DNA from: Gyrodactylus bullatarudis
Lineage: Eukaryota; Platyhelminthes; Monogenea; Gyrodactylidea; Gyrodactylidae
Assembly (NCBI GenBank): GCA_012064415.1
Contig: SSNU01000250.1
Location: 1 to 60,564 of the forward strand
Reading direction: 5' to 3'
DNA length: 60,564 bases
Shown: one piece after another, positions 43,701 to 54,690 of the stretch
Numbering within the stretch: the first letter of the stretch is position 1
Layout of the letters: every line of letters begins with the position of its first letter
Program-made: the position numbers and the translations under genes
Notes under the pieces: generated by a model
The model's input: the letters and a program-made list of their open reading frames with translations, nothing else
Database searches by the model: none
What the model was told of the DNA's origin: nothing

Positions 43701-45035
43701 TTTTTGAAATTCAAAAATTTTCCAGCAACTTATGGGCTAATTCATCATGAAATTCTAATTATTTCTAATTCAAAACTGACCCACTTTCAGACACTATTTT
43801 TAGGGATTATTATATAAAAGAAAACAATTTAGAAATTTCAAATTATAGATATAAATTTATAATCTTGATTGAAGTTATGACAAGCCCATATAAGAATATT
43901 GTATCGAATTGCTTGAACCATCCTAACCAGAAGAAGCAAAGATAAAAAAACCTCTATTCTCAACAAATATTTTATTCATGATAGTTTCCTCTTTTAAATT
44001 GATTCTTATCTACTTAATATATAGGAGAGCAAGAGATAGGCAAATGTAATGAATAAATTGCGTAAAAAGATCTCGAGTAATTTGATATGCACTCAGGCCT
44101 CTTTCTTTTTTGTGTTCTTTTTCGTCTTCTCGATATTAATCATTTCAAGTATTTCTTACATAGACCTAACGTAAACTGGTAGTCTTGAGATCGTTATCTA
44201 ACCTCATCTATATGCAAACAAATATTCTTGAATTAAAAAAAATTGATGTAATAAATATAAAAACATGTCTTGACCTGTAGTAGACGAAGATCATATTTAT
44301 TCAGAGACGAATCTCTTAAAAGCTTTAATTTAAATTTTTAAAAAAAGAGAATTTAGATGAGGGATATTCCCATGAAACTTTAATTTGCAAAGAGAAACTT
44401 TTCATTCCAAGTGTCAAACATGAATTTGAAAGAAGAATTTCAAAAAAGAGAAGATTTTAAAACCGAATCGAAACAGATTTTTCTCAACATCCAACAGGCA
44501 GGGTCTTTTATGTACTCTCGATTTAAAGTCGTCCAGATGTTGCTCATTTCTTAGAGTTTTTTTTTCTTTCAAAATTCATCAATATATACCCCACCCTATA
44601 GACCATTTTTGACACGAAAAAGATTTTTTATTAATGAAGTTTATATATTCTAGGCTGAACTTTTATACATGACCATACGCTGTTTCCGTTATGCAATTAT
44701 CACATTTTTATTTATTTATAATTGAATTAAATAAGGAAATCCTGAATATCTGAGTTGATGGCTACTGTGGCCCCATTTTCAAGGATGTAGGTCGAATTCT
44801 TATTAATAGAGAATAAAAAAATACTTTTTATTCATAGATTATAATCTATACTGTAGATTTTATTAGGGGGTCATCATCGAATTTTATTAACCACAAATTC
44901 AAAGAATAATCAAAGTGGTTGGAAACCCAACCGAAGAATTAATAGAAAAGAATTATTTCAATTTATAAAATAAGTGTATTGCAATATAAGAAATATAATC
45001 TGATTTAATAAAATTTCTGTACAAATCTGTGATAT
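43701..45035. other. Intergenic DNA downstream of the RhoGAP gene
   Basis: No features except possible polyadenylation signals for the RhoGAP gene: ATTAAA on the minus strand near 45008 to 45003, about 30 bp past the stop codon. Confidence 0.45.
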
Positions 45036-46658
45036 TTACAATTTTCTTTTTAAACTGAGATAACTCTTTGCTTTTCTCATGGTAGGCTTAATGTCATCAT
45101 TGGATTTGTTAACGGGATTTCTCGTTTTTCTCCAGCTTTGGAAGACATTGATAAACTTGGATACATTAGATCTCTCACCAGAGTTTGTGGTGTATGTAAA
45201 TTTTGCCTGTTTGAATTTTGGTTGTTGAGAACAGTCTGTGGTGTCGATTGATGAGCTTCTGTAGACTGGTTTTGGTACAGGAATTATGTTTTCCTTGATT
45301 TCGACATTTTCCCCGACTTCTTGAGCTGGAGATCGACCATGTTTTGCTCTTAGAATTGATTTAACCATTTGATAAACAACACCGGGCAATGAGTTGAGCT
45401 CATTTGAACATTCAATTAGGTTTTTAAGGGTATTAATTCTGAGCTTGACAGACACTTTTGTATCTTCTGAATTCTCTTCCATCCCAAAGAAAGCTTGAGC
45501 TGTACATGTTGCAATTGACTCAGCTGACATCATAGTTTGCTTTGAATTTTTGGCGACTTTGTTGAATAATTCTAGACATTTGACTAGCAATTTTCGTTCT
45601 GGTTTTGGTGTGAGTAATTGAACAGCAATTCTATAAGTCAATAGTTGACGAGCATGGCAGAGAATATGGGTCCAATCTTCCTCATTCTTTGAATGATCAA
45701 GGCTCTTTTGTAAATCTGTAGCCATTGTAAGGAGTTCTGTTATCTGAATTGGAAGTAGACCGTTTTCAGTCTTGAAAGTTGAGCATTTTGTGATACATTT
45801 AAGTAGAAGAGAAGCACAGTCATGTGGAGATAAGGTCTCGAGGATTTCATCAATTTGATTCTTTATTGGTTTCTCTGGAGTGAACGTCTCAAATTCTGAA
45901 TCAAAATCATCAAACATTGGACAGGGCTCAGCCATACGTTGGTATGATGGGGTTGTATTGTTCATCTTATTCAAGAGTGCCTCGAGGCCTTGTTTTACTC
46001 TGGTTTGATTTCCAGGTCTTCGGAAAAGACCCTCAGCTGTATAAACACTGTTATTTGTTGTCATATAATCAATGATGTGTTTAGCTAGATTGTAGAAAGG
46101 CTTCATCATATTATTTGTAGGACGTTTCTTTGTATCAACTGTTGAGAAATCATTAATTCTGAAAGCAGGATGACCATTGAAATGATTTTCAATTTCAAAT
46201 TTCTCTGGTAACAATGTAAAATTCTTTGACAATTTCATTCTGAGACGATTGCTAATATTGCGTTTGTTGTTCTCGTTCGTTTGGACATTTGTAATTTGGC
46301 AAGTCTCAGCGTCAGATTCGGAGCTAGATTCATCCAATTCGGTTTTGATAATGCAGTACATTTGAGTTTTCAAGGGCCATTCGGCTTCATTAAAGTAATC
46401 ATGATGTAGATCCAAGAAATTGGCAAGTATTAAATGAATGACTGAATGGAATTTTCCAGGATTTGATTTTTCATACAGGGAAATTAAATGCCAGGCATCT
46501 TCACTATTAACTGAGGCAGCCAAGTGAGCAGCTCGTTGTAGCATGAGAGTCTAAAAGAAAAGATAGATTAGATAGATGTCACAAAAACATTCAACAAAGT
46601 TCCTTAAAGTTAATCCATTTGATTGAAAACTTACTCTGATGGTAGGTTGATAAGACAT
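45036..46658 (-). CDS. ARHGAP19-like RhoGAP-domain protein, two exons
   Basis: Encodes about 512 residues that would stimulate GTP hydrolysis by a Rho-family GTPase, presumably at the cortex or cytoskeleton. Exon 1 (46658-46635) gives MSYQPTIR; an 84-bp intron (46634-46551, GTAAGT...TTTTAG) leads in frame to TLMLQRAAHL. N-terminal NPGKFHSVIHLILANFLDL (about 38-56) resembles the segment before the GAP domain of ARHGAP19. The GAP domain spans about 145-360; the arginine finger is R185 in EGLFRRPGN. Oddities: a long acidic insert (PMFDDFDSEFETFTPEKP, about 219-236), no LPxPL motif after the LLLKCI helix (it reads TKCSTFKTENGLLP), and QTMMS where NKM is usual, so catalysis may be weak. The C-terminus is basic and low-complexity. 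The start is set by the exon-1 ATG 48 bp below a TATA box. The ARHGAP19 assignment is by pattern, not search. Confidence 0.75.
46551..46634 (-). other. Intron 1 of the RhoGAP gene
   Basis: Consensus donor GTAAGT directly after the AGA codon, acceptor TTCTTTTAG before ACTCTC. At 84 bp it is a short intron. Removing it keeps the frame from MSYQPTIR into the long exon. Confidence 0.85.
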
Positions 46659-46666
46659 GATGAGTT

Positions 46667-46706
46667 AGAATGATACTTTTTCCTTCGGTAGCAAACCATA
46701 TTTATA
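46667..46706 (-). promoter_or_regulatory. TATA box and initiator of the RhoGAP gene
   Basis: TATAAATA at 46706-46699 (minus strand) precedes an initiator-like TCATTC with its A at 46671, a 35-bp spacing. This predicts a very short leader of about 13 nt before the ATG at 46658. A longer leader from another start site is possible. Confidence 0.5.
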
Positions 46707-47545
46707 CAGTTAGCTTCTGTTGGAAAAGAACCAATCGGAGGCCTTCATTATTTCCTTCTCCCTCATTGGTTCATTTCATATTTTTACGCAATTTCCATCT
46801 CTACCCCATATCTTTTTTTCTTTTCTTCCTCCTTCCCTCCTACACTGGCAGTAGTATCCTAGGGTGGAGGGATGTTAGTGGAGAAAAATACATGGAAAAT
46901 AAAAATATTGTATCCAATAGTATTTATTTATTTTAATACTTAATATTTTAAAAATAATTTTTACCAAGCAACAATTTCCTTTATACTCTGATAATATCGA
47001 ATGACAATCGTAATTTGAATCTAAATTTCAAACCATAGTTTATTTTAAAATTGAAAAATTGACTTTTTGCTACATTCTAGTTTTGAAATATATTTATTTT
47101 TGTGAAATGAAAAATTCAATTTATTAAATAAACTTTTTATAAATCTAAGATAACTGAACCCATTTTAAAAACAAAAGTAAAGTTTCATAAGCAGATGGTT
47201 TAAAAGTTTCAGTTTCTATAGAATTATAGCTCGGATAAATAAGATAAAGTCTCTTTTTTTCCTTTTTTTGTTAGACAAATCACTTATATATCAATAAATA
47301 TAATAATTAAAAAATAAATATAGAATAATCTTTGTAGGTGCTCATTTCTTGGGATTGAACATTCAATAAATCAGATTAAAGCATGAAATTATTACAAAAT
47401 GATAAATATTTAGAGCAAGTTAAAGACAGTTAGTTTAGACAAACCTCGCTATTTTTTCTTTATCTATTTAAAACAACGTCCAGAGTTAGGAAATCTGATC
47501 TTTAAACCATTCCCCTCTTAGACCATAGTCTTCATCAGCTCATTT
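46707..47545. other. Upstream region of the RhoGAP gene
   Basis: Contains an inverted CCAAT (ATTGG on plus near 46765) and a pyrimidine-rich stretch at 46800-46850 that may be promoter-proximal. A plus-strand 88-codon frame here overlaps the promoter and is not supported. The remainder is AT-rich without features. Confidence 0.4.
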
Positions 47546-48233
47546 TTTTTTGTTAGAAAGTATGATTTTATTGATTTATAAAAGATAAAATAAATAAATA
47601 TAAATATAAATATATATACACAGCATCTCTGGATATAATATGGCGGTTCGATAAAAAAAATTAAAAAAAATAATAATAATTTGATTAATCTTTGTTCATG
47701 AAATATGTGTAATGAGTATTGTAGAAATATATAAACCTTTCAAGAAATTTCATTAAACATTCTGGGATTAATGAAGATTAGCATAGAGGAGACTCTTAGA
47801 ATAATCAAGTTTGGACCTAATGTGTGACATTATAGTTTTAATATTAGTTAGGTCGTGACAGTCTGATATTTTATATTTTTTATCAATCATATTATATGAT
47901 GATAGTAAATAGTGATTTGAAAAAGAGGGGTTTCTGAGGTTATATGAGTTTTCAAATAAGTTAACAGATTTAGCAAATGATTTAACAATAATAGCATATC
48001 TTCTAACCCAGAGAGGGTTGAGCCCAGAGACTAATATGCGAGAATTATAAGATTCTAAATCAGGATATAAGAAATAGAGGAATCTAGATTGAATATGCTC
48101 AATTTCGAGAGATTTTTCAAAAGTTAGTGAGGGAACAAGGGGAGAGATATAATCGAGGTTATTTAAGACTAAAGCTTTGAAAGCCTTAAGCCTCATTATT
48201 TGCAATTCTATCAACCAAATCAATGTTGAATTA
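47546..48233 (-). mobile_element. 5'-truncated non-LTR retrotransposon copy
   Basis: The poly-A tail reads as T's at 47543-47551, followed in the minus sense by AAAATCATACTTTCTAAC. The coding tail (48223-47768) includes LEIEHIQSRFLYFLYPDLES, LNPLWVRRYAIIVKSFAKS, NSYNLRNPSFSNHYLLSS and the terminal MSHIRSKLDYSKSLLYANLH. The frame is open. The 3' region is almost identical to 57145-57452 and close to 59906-60335, so this subfamily amplified relatively recently. Confidence 0.85.
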
Positions 48234-48286
48234 GGAGCAGTCGAAAAGTCAGATACTGAAAAAATTCCACGATATTTTCAAATAAA

Positions 48287-48545
48287 TATATTTTTTTTGG
48301 TTTAAAATAGCGACATTTATTAAATAAATATAAAAATTCAAATAAATATTCGATCAAAGAGATAAGATTAATGAAGGTGGGGATTTTGAATAGTTAATTT
48401 TAAATCTTATATGAGCAATTGTAGATTTGAGATCATTAAGATGGTCACATTCTTAGAGGGAGAATTTTTTTCTGAAAGTTTAAAGTGTGGTGCCAGGAAG
48501 TTTTCTTAATAACAGGAGTTCCTGAGATTATAACCTTTATTTATT
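48287..48545 (-). mobile_element. Older truncated non-LTR fragment
   Basis: The poly-A tract reads as T's at 48291-48298. The decayed coding tail includes GYNLRNS, a stop, ENFLAP, FKLSEKN and then LNDLKSTIAHIRFKINYSKS, which corresponds to the terminal block of the neighbouring copy. It lies in the same orientation about 55 bp upstream of that copy and is clearly more diverged. Confidence 0.65.
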
Positions 48546-48806
48546 TTGAGGAAAAATTTTTTTTTGAAAGAAAATATAAATATATAAAATAAAATGTAAA
48601 TCTGTTCATAAATGTTTAATTTCAGAAAGTATTTTACCACAAAAGCCAGCCTCCTGACCACAGTGGGGAAAAGCTTGATATTATGAGGTCATTATATGGA
48701 TAGAGACAAGAATAGATGCATTTTAGGAATCTACATAGAATTGTAAAGAAAATTCCAGCAAAATTATTTTTACAGTTTTTTGTTGTTGGAAAAAAGGCCT
48801 GATTTT
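48546..48806. other. AT-rich DNA, nothing recognised
   Basis: Short spacer between the retrotransposon fragments and the exon-like stretches at 48807-49319. Confidence 0.4.
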
Positions 48807-49319
48807 TTAAAATAAATCTATTTTCATGAATAATAAATATTTGAAAAATAATTTTAAAATTGTTATTTTTACATATAAAATCTGATTGTAACAGGAATCT
48901 ATACAGTAATCTGGAGCAATGACTGATTCAAGATCTGTAAGGTTCAAACAATCGTGAGCATGTTCACAAATTTCATCGTATGGAAAAAACAATAGTTGAG
49001 AATAGGATCAAACCTGTCATTAGAGACCTCGATTGTATCAGTCAATAATTCACACTTCCCAACAATTCATGTGTACTCAAATAGCTAAACTGAAAAGGTC
49101 TCATTATACATGTGTACCTCTGACAATTCTAATGACAGAGTGAAAACAATAAAACACAACTGTGTAATCACCTACGTAATCATCATCAGGTAATCTGTCA
49201 ACACCCCCTATTGATCCCTGACCATTTTTTCCAAAGCATAGAGCACGTATCATTATTTTTGTACATATTCCTCTGTAATTAGAGATGATTTGGGGTTTCC
49301 CAATTGTACCATATCCCAA
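48807..49319 (-). CDS. Two candidate exons of an unknown cysteine-containing protein
   Basis: Upstream stretch (49319-49104): GYGTIGKPQIISNYR, then GICTKIMIRALCFGKNGQG, then SIGGVDRLPDDDYVGDYTVV. An acceptor (TCTCTAATTACAG) sits just before the GICT codon. Downstream stretch (48992-48890): YDEICEHAHDCLNLTDLESV and IAPDYCIDSCYNQ, with an acceptor (TTGAACCTTACAG) before the LESV codons. The composition, cysteine spacing and nearby splice signals are those of real exons, but the frames between them do not join simply and no family is recognised. Confidence 0.28.
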
Positions 49320-52300
49320 TGTTATAATTATACATTTTGATCTGGAACTGAATAAAAATAGATCATTGTAAAAAAATTATCGATAAGAGTAGCAATAATC
49401 GGCTGAGGCATCAACAATTTACACATCAGTAAAATTTGGTTCAGTAACTAAATAAAACCAATAAAGATACCAACTGTTTGACTCTTCTATACTCTAGTAT
49501 TTGATAGATTAAAGTCTGATTCTTTTTTTGGTAGAAATTGTATGATTTATTCATAACAGAATACAACTGTACGATCAGAAAAAAGATGTATTTTTTGGTG
49601 ATCTTATTGAATTTGAGGATAAAAAGATTTGGTTAAATAAAATCCTTCTTCCCTTGTCAGATTCTGCAGAAGTAAATTGAGTCGTCTTAATCTTGTTGGA
49701 GTTTAACATCAGTTTGAACTCAAAAAAACTTACTTTAAAATATTATTCAATACAATGTTTTCATTTGGAAAAAGTGGGGGTGTCTGATAAAACTGAAAAA
49801 TTAATTTTTATCTACATTCAAGAGTTGAATAATACATGATTGATATAAACAAATAGGTGATTCTTTATGTGCCATGAAACTCAAAAAATTATTATTAATC
49901 GTTTCACAAGGCGAATAAAATTTGAAAATTTCAGAAAAAAGGTAGTTGATAATCTAGATAAAAATTTTGAAAAAGACTTAAAAATGGGATAAATGGGGCC
50001 ACACACAAAAGTCAATTGGTTATCCCATTGTGAATAGCCACTTGATTATTATGGTCAAAAACCCTTATTTTATTTAAATAAATTAAATTATTCATAAACT
50101 TATCCATCTATTTATCCGAGATAACCTTGAATTTAGATACTGAAATTATAATTTCTACTTTACCTAATGCATTTTTTAAAGAGGTCGTTGATTTTTCCCA
50201 TCTCAGCAAAGAAAGGAGGAAGGATTTTTATTAGAAAAAAAACTATTTAGTAACTATCCAATACCTACCCCAGTGATGATGTATCTTTAACTTAAAAGAT
50301 ATCATAAGTGGATGATCAAAATTGTATAAATGGGTTTTTTACGATTGAAATTTATCCATTCATTAGTATTACAGGTGTTTAATAAACTTAATAGGATAAT
50401 GTTTAGAAAGGGTTCTTTTGTAAAGAAATTTCTTCAGTGAAATATCCCCATTTTTTTATTATGACTTTCTGTTCAGATGTTTTTCAAATCAGGATTTTTC
50501 GTGTTTGACCCAAATCTATTCTAACATGAATCAAAACGCTCCTTCGTTTTATTTGAGCGATTAATAAGATTATTGAATTAGGAAAACTGACAATAATTGT
50601 TTCTTTATCTTCATACATCCCCCAAAACAAAAGAGCAAAGTTTTGCTCGAATGAATTTTTAGAAGCTAATTTGATTAATTATAAAATTAACTCAAACTCG
50701 ATTCACAAAAGAGGCATCTAGGGATTGTCTGTTTAATGAAGCTTACATTGGGGAAAAATAAAGATTTATCAAACATTTGAATTTTAGCTGACAATTCCTA
50801 TCGTTAATCTATCCATTTCTGAACAGGAAGTTTACTTTTTAAAAATGAAAATAATTTTGCCAGTTCTAAATGAGACATGAACTTGTTACATTCTCCCTAA
50901 AATTTGGAATAAAGAAAAAAATTTGTTACCAACCTGGGTTTAAGATAAACAAATTCTAGTTTATTAGGAAAAATAAATGACTTTCAGTTATGCCTGATCG
51001 ATCATAAAGTTTTACTTTTTTCCTATGCGTAATGCATAATTAATTAATTTTTAATAATAAATTTCACAGTTTCTTCATTTTTCCTACACGTATATAGTTT
51101 TTAATATTACGCCATACGACAGATGAGCTCGAGGAATGAAAACAGCCGAAAAATGTGTTAAAACAACATAAATAAATAATGAAAAGGGATTGTAAAGTTT
51201 ATTACGCAATAGAATGTTTGAGGGGGTGTGTGTGGGAATATTGAGAACTCTTTATTCTCAAAGCATATGTAGAATGTATGGAGAAATAATATAAAAGGGA
51301 TGGGGTCAGATCATCATTTTTATACTTTTTTACTTCTCCAGATCTTTCCATATGTCGGTATAAAAGAAGTATTCGATAAATGTTATTTCCCAAAGGGCTT
51401 AAAAGGGTATTCTTTTAGGATGAATGGTTTTCTTTTATGTTTTTATCCCAATTCATTTCTGATGTGAGGGAAAGCAACATGCAATTTACATTCGTGATCG
51501 TAGATTCCTTTGTCATTGGGTTACATTTTTTTACCTCTAGGCCATACTAAAAATTAAACTACTTGTTTTGTTAAATAAAAAGATCGCTACCATTTCAAAA
51601 ATTCTTCTCGTATAAATTAATTAGGAAAACAATCTCAAGGGAGGCTGACGAACAAGTTGTGTTGATTAGTAAGAATCTTACAAGATTAGTTATGTTTTCA
51701 TTGTTAAACAACTGGAAAATTAGTGTTAAATCTTAATTGAAGAATCACTTAATCTTTTTATTTTGTTCAATCAAAACTTCTTGTAAAATTCCTAAGAACA
51801 TTATTAAAATTATTAAGAATACACAATAATAAATTTAAATCTTGATGATTTTCACAGGTGTTTTTTATTACTTTTATGAATTTCTTGTAAGAAAACTGTT
51901 ACAATAATTTTCACAGTCACGTCAGGTAGAAGAGGAAAAAATATTTCCCAATAAGCTAGTTCGTTATGAGAAATTATTCTCATGAGAAATAAGTACTTTT
52001 TTCATGGAAATCTATTTATATGAGAAGCCATGTACGGACTTGAGAAATTTAAAATTTCTTTTCTAAACTAATTAAAAACAAACTAATGATAATCTGAAAT
52101 ACGGGCTATGAATGACCATTTATTAGGACTGTCAATCAAGTGGAATATTTTTTTCTTGAAATTGAGCTTTCCTATTGTTTCCATTTCATATTATTTGTAA
52201 CAATAATTCCCAATCAATGACAGTTTCCATTATTGAAAAAAAATTATCCTGGTTGAGTGAGTTTTTTAGAATTTTAAAATCAAATTATGACTAACAATTA

Positions 52301-53462
52301 ATTAACAGGTAATATTCTTATTCTTCGAATTCTGAGTAATTCTCAAACCCTTAATTAATAATCATACTATACGAAAAGATAAGGTGCCTTTGATATAAAT
52401 TCTTCTCTTGATATCCCAAATGACACAATTGGGAATATTGCTCAAAGTGTCAACAGGGCCATACTCCTTCATCGCCTTGAATCATCTTCATCAAATGTAA
52501 TACTGAAAAACTGATGATGGGTTATGGCAACATTTTATTCCAGCCACATTTTGAGCATATGTCTAACACTTGATGACACATGAGGATTCCCAAGTGACTT
52601 CATCACATGTATTTAAAATTATTAAAAAAATTTTCATTTTTGATACCTTGTAAAATGAGGTAAGTCATAGTTGTCTCTAGTTGGAAAAGGCTGGTAAAGG
52701 AAACTAACTCAATGGAAAGTCACATTCACATTATGAATATCTAAGAGGTCTTTTTAAAAGCCAATGAAGTACCATATTTCCTACCAATTATATAATAAAT
52801 TATGTCACATTAATTGAGTGAGAGACAGAATTGGGTAAAGCCCCTTTTTATGGGTGATTTTCCATGGCTAATAAAAATGAATCGGGACTACCAAATTTTC
52901 CTAGGCGTAAAATTTTGTGACCTACACTTTAGTTGGGTGTGTAACCATGGCAAGAAGAAGAACACATAATTCTTTAACAAGAGAGTGTCGTCCGAATTTT
53001 TGAAGAGGCTAAAGTCTCATAAAAAATTTCACTGTCATTGATATAATTATTCTTCATTTTCAAGGGGCTTTTCCCTCTCGACAATTTATTTAAATTCCCT
53101 AAATTTATAATTTAATGAGTTTCTGCATCTTAGAATATGTAAAAATGTTCTAGTTTCCACAAAAGAAAATGATAATTTTAATTTGTAAAATATTTCTTCG
53201 AGTTTTGGTTTGGATAACTTGAATAGTTTGGTTTTTCAAAGGAATTTTTTTGGAAAATAAGACATTCAAGTAAGAATTTATTGAAAATAAGGCAGCGATT
53301 TGAAAGAGAACAAAAAATTAGGATTTCAAAACTTGAATATTAGAACCAGGAACCAGTTTTTTATTCAGTTCAAACGTTCATCTAACAGAAACAAAGTTAA
53401 ACTTTATTGAAAATAAAATGTCTCATTATCAGAGGACTTATTTAGTCAAATGAAGCTTAGAG
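49320..53462 (+). other. 4-kb AT-rich region with one weak exon-like ORF (52383-52514)
   Basis: The plus-strand frame 52383-52514 reads SLDIPNDTIGNIAQSVNRAI, then LLHRLESSSSNVILKN; CAACAG and a GTAATA could bound a smaller exon within it. Elsewhere no gene, element or repeat could be identified on either strand. Confidence 0.3.
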
Positions 53463-54346
53463 TTTTTTTTTGTTAGATAAAGCCTTATATTGAAATATAA
53501 ATATAAAATAATGTGTACAAAATAAATGTAAGTTAATCTGATCAATAGAATGAAATAAATCTGGATCTTGTAGTCTTTTTAAATGTAATAAAATAAATGG
53601 CAATAAAATGAGTGAAATGGATCAACAGAAACTCTAGTGTCTGAAAGCAAATCATTAATCATCTGGCAGTAATTACTAATGAAGATAAGAATAGAGCAAA
53701 GACTTGGAATAATCAAGGTTAGATCTGATGTGGGACATGACTAATTTAAGATTAGTCAAGTTTTCACAATCAGATAATTTGTATTTTGAAAATATTTTAT
53801 TGAAGGAATTCAACAAAAAATTAGGTTTATATTTCACATTTCTGAGAGAATAATTGCTATCCACAATAGAATAAGATTCAGAGAATTTTTTAACTAAGAA
53901 TGCATATCTGCGAACCCAGAGCGGATTAAGCCCTGAGATAGAGATGAGTGCATTGTATGAGTCTAAATGGGGAAAAATTGAATGAAGAAATCTATATTGG
54001 ATACGCTCAATAGATAGACATTGGGAATTATTTAAATCAGGCAAGAGGGGGAAAGTGTAGTCGAAAAGCGGAAAGACCAGTGATTTGTAAGCTTTTAGTC
54101 TTACTTCACTGGACAAGGAGAATTTTTTAATAGTGTAAATAAGTGAATTTATTCTAGATATGTTTGAGAAAGGGTCTAATTTAAGATTTGATGTTATACT
54201 GAAACCGAGGTCAGAAGTAAAGGAGACAATTTCTCCAGGAAGTAGAAGCGATTCCATGAGGGTTGCAGGGAGACCAGATGGGAGCATAATTTTGCATTTA
54301 TCTCTATTAATATAGAGCCCCATGGCCTCAAGGGAACCTTTAAGAA
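53463..54346 (-). mobile_element. 5'-truncated non-LTR retrotransposon copy, second subfamily
   Basis: The poly-A tail reads as T's at 53463-53471. The coding tail (54323-53676, 215 residues, open) starts in MGLYINRDKCKIMLPSGLPA, the segment following the RT, and continues with VSFTSDLGFSI, LSIERIQYRFLHSIFPHLDS, LNPLWVRRYAFLVKKF and the terminal MSHIRSNLDYSKSLLYSYLH. It differs from the 47546 copy enough to be a separate subfamily; its relative is at 60414-60564. Confidence 0.85.
53974..54113. repeat. 140-bp direct repeat, copy 1
   Basis: Within the retrotransposon coding tail. It is identical by eye to 54385-54524, from AAAATTGAATGAAGAAATC to CTTACTTCACTGGA, with a constant offset of 411 bp. 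Confidence 0.85.
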
Positions 54347-54384
54347 GTGAGAAGTTGTGATTTATATTAATAATTTATATTAAT

Positions 54385-54524
54385 AAAATTGAATGAAGAA
54401 ATCTATATTGGATACGCTCAATAGATAGACATTGGGAATTATTTAAATCAGGCAAGAGGGGGAAAGTGTAGTCGAAAAGCGGAAAGACCAGTGATTTGTA
54501 AGCTTTTAGTCTTACTTCACTGGA
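54385..54524. repeat. 140-bp direct repeat, copy 2, fused to another copy
   Basis: Exact second copy of 53974-54113, joined at 54525 to the tail of a different retrotransposon copy. The junction makes a chimeric minus-strand frame (54563-54375) with no biological meaning as a gene. Confidence 0.85.
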
Positions 54525-54690
54525 ATGATATGAATATGAGGGTTTTCTTAAAGAGGTGTTCAAGAATAGTGAAGCAAAAGTTTTTACAATAAAAGCTGTT
54601 CTTCGAAGCCAATTAAAGATTAGTAAGATTCAATCGATTGAAAGCCGGCATGGAGAAATTGAACTCTTTCCAAGGTTAGGGAACAAGAAC
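54525..54690 (-). mobile_element. Non-LTR coding-tail fragment
   Basis: Minus strand reads WLRRTAFIVKTFASLFLN and TSLRKPSYSYHS, corresponding to the WVRRYAFLVKKF to YSLRN part of the neighbouring copy. It is diverged, and no 3' end is present; the 140-bp repeat replaces it. Confidence 0.6.

Noticed and set aside
46670..46936. 88-residue plus-strand ORF
   Set aside because: It overlaps the TATA box and upstream region of the minus-strand RhoGAP gene and has low-complexity composition.
47570..47640. AAATA-rich microsatellite as an independent repeat
   Set aside because: It is part of the retrotransposon 3' UTR and recurs at the same place in the copies at 57145 and 59906.
54375..54563. 62-residue minus-strand ORF
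   Set aside because: A chimera of two retrotransposon fragments joined by a 140-bp duplication.
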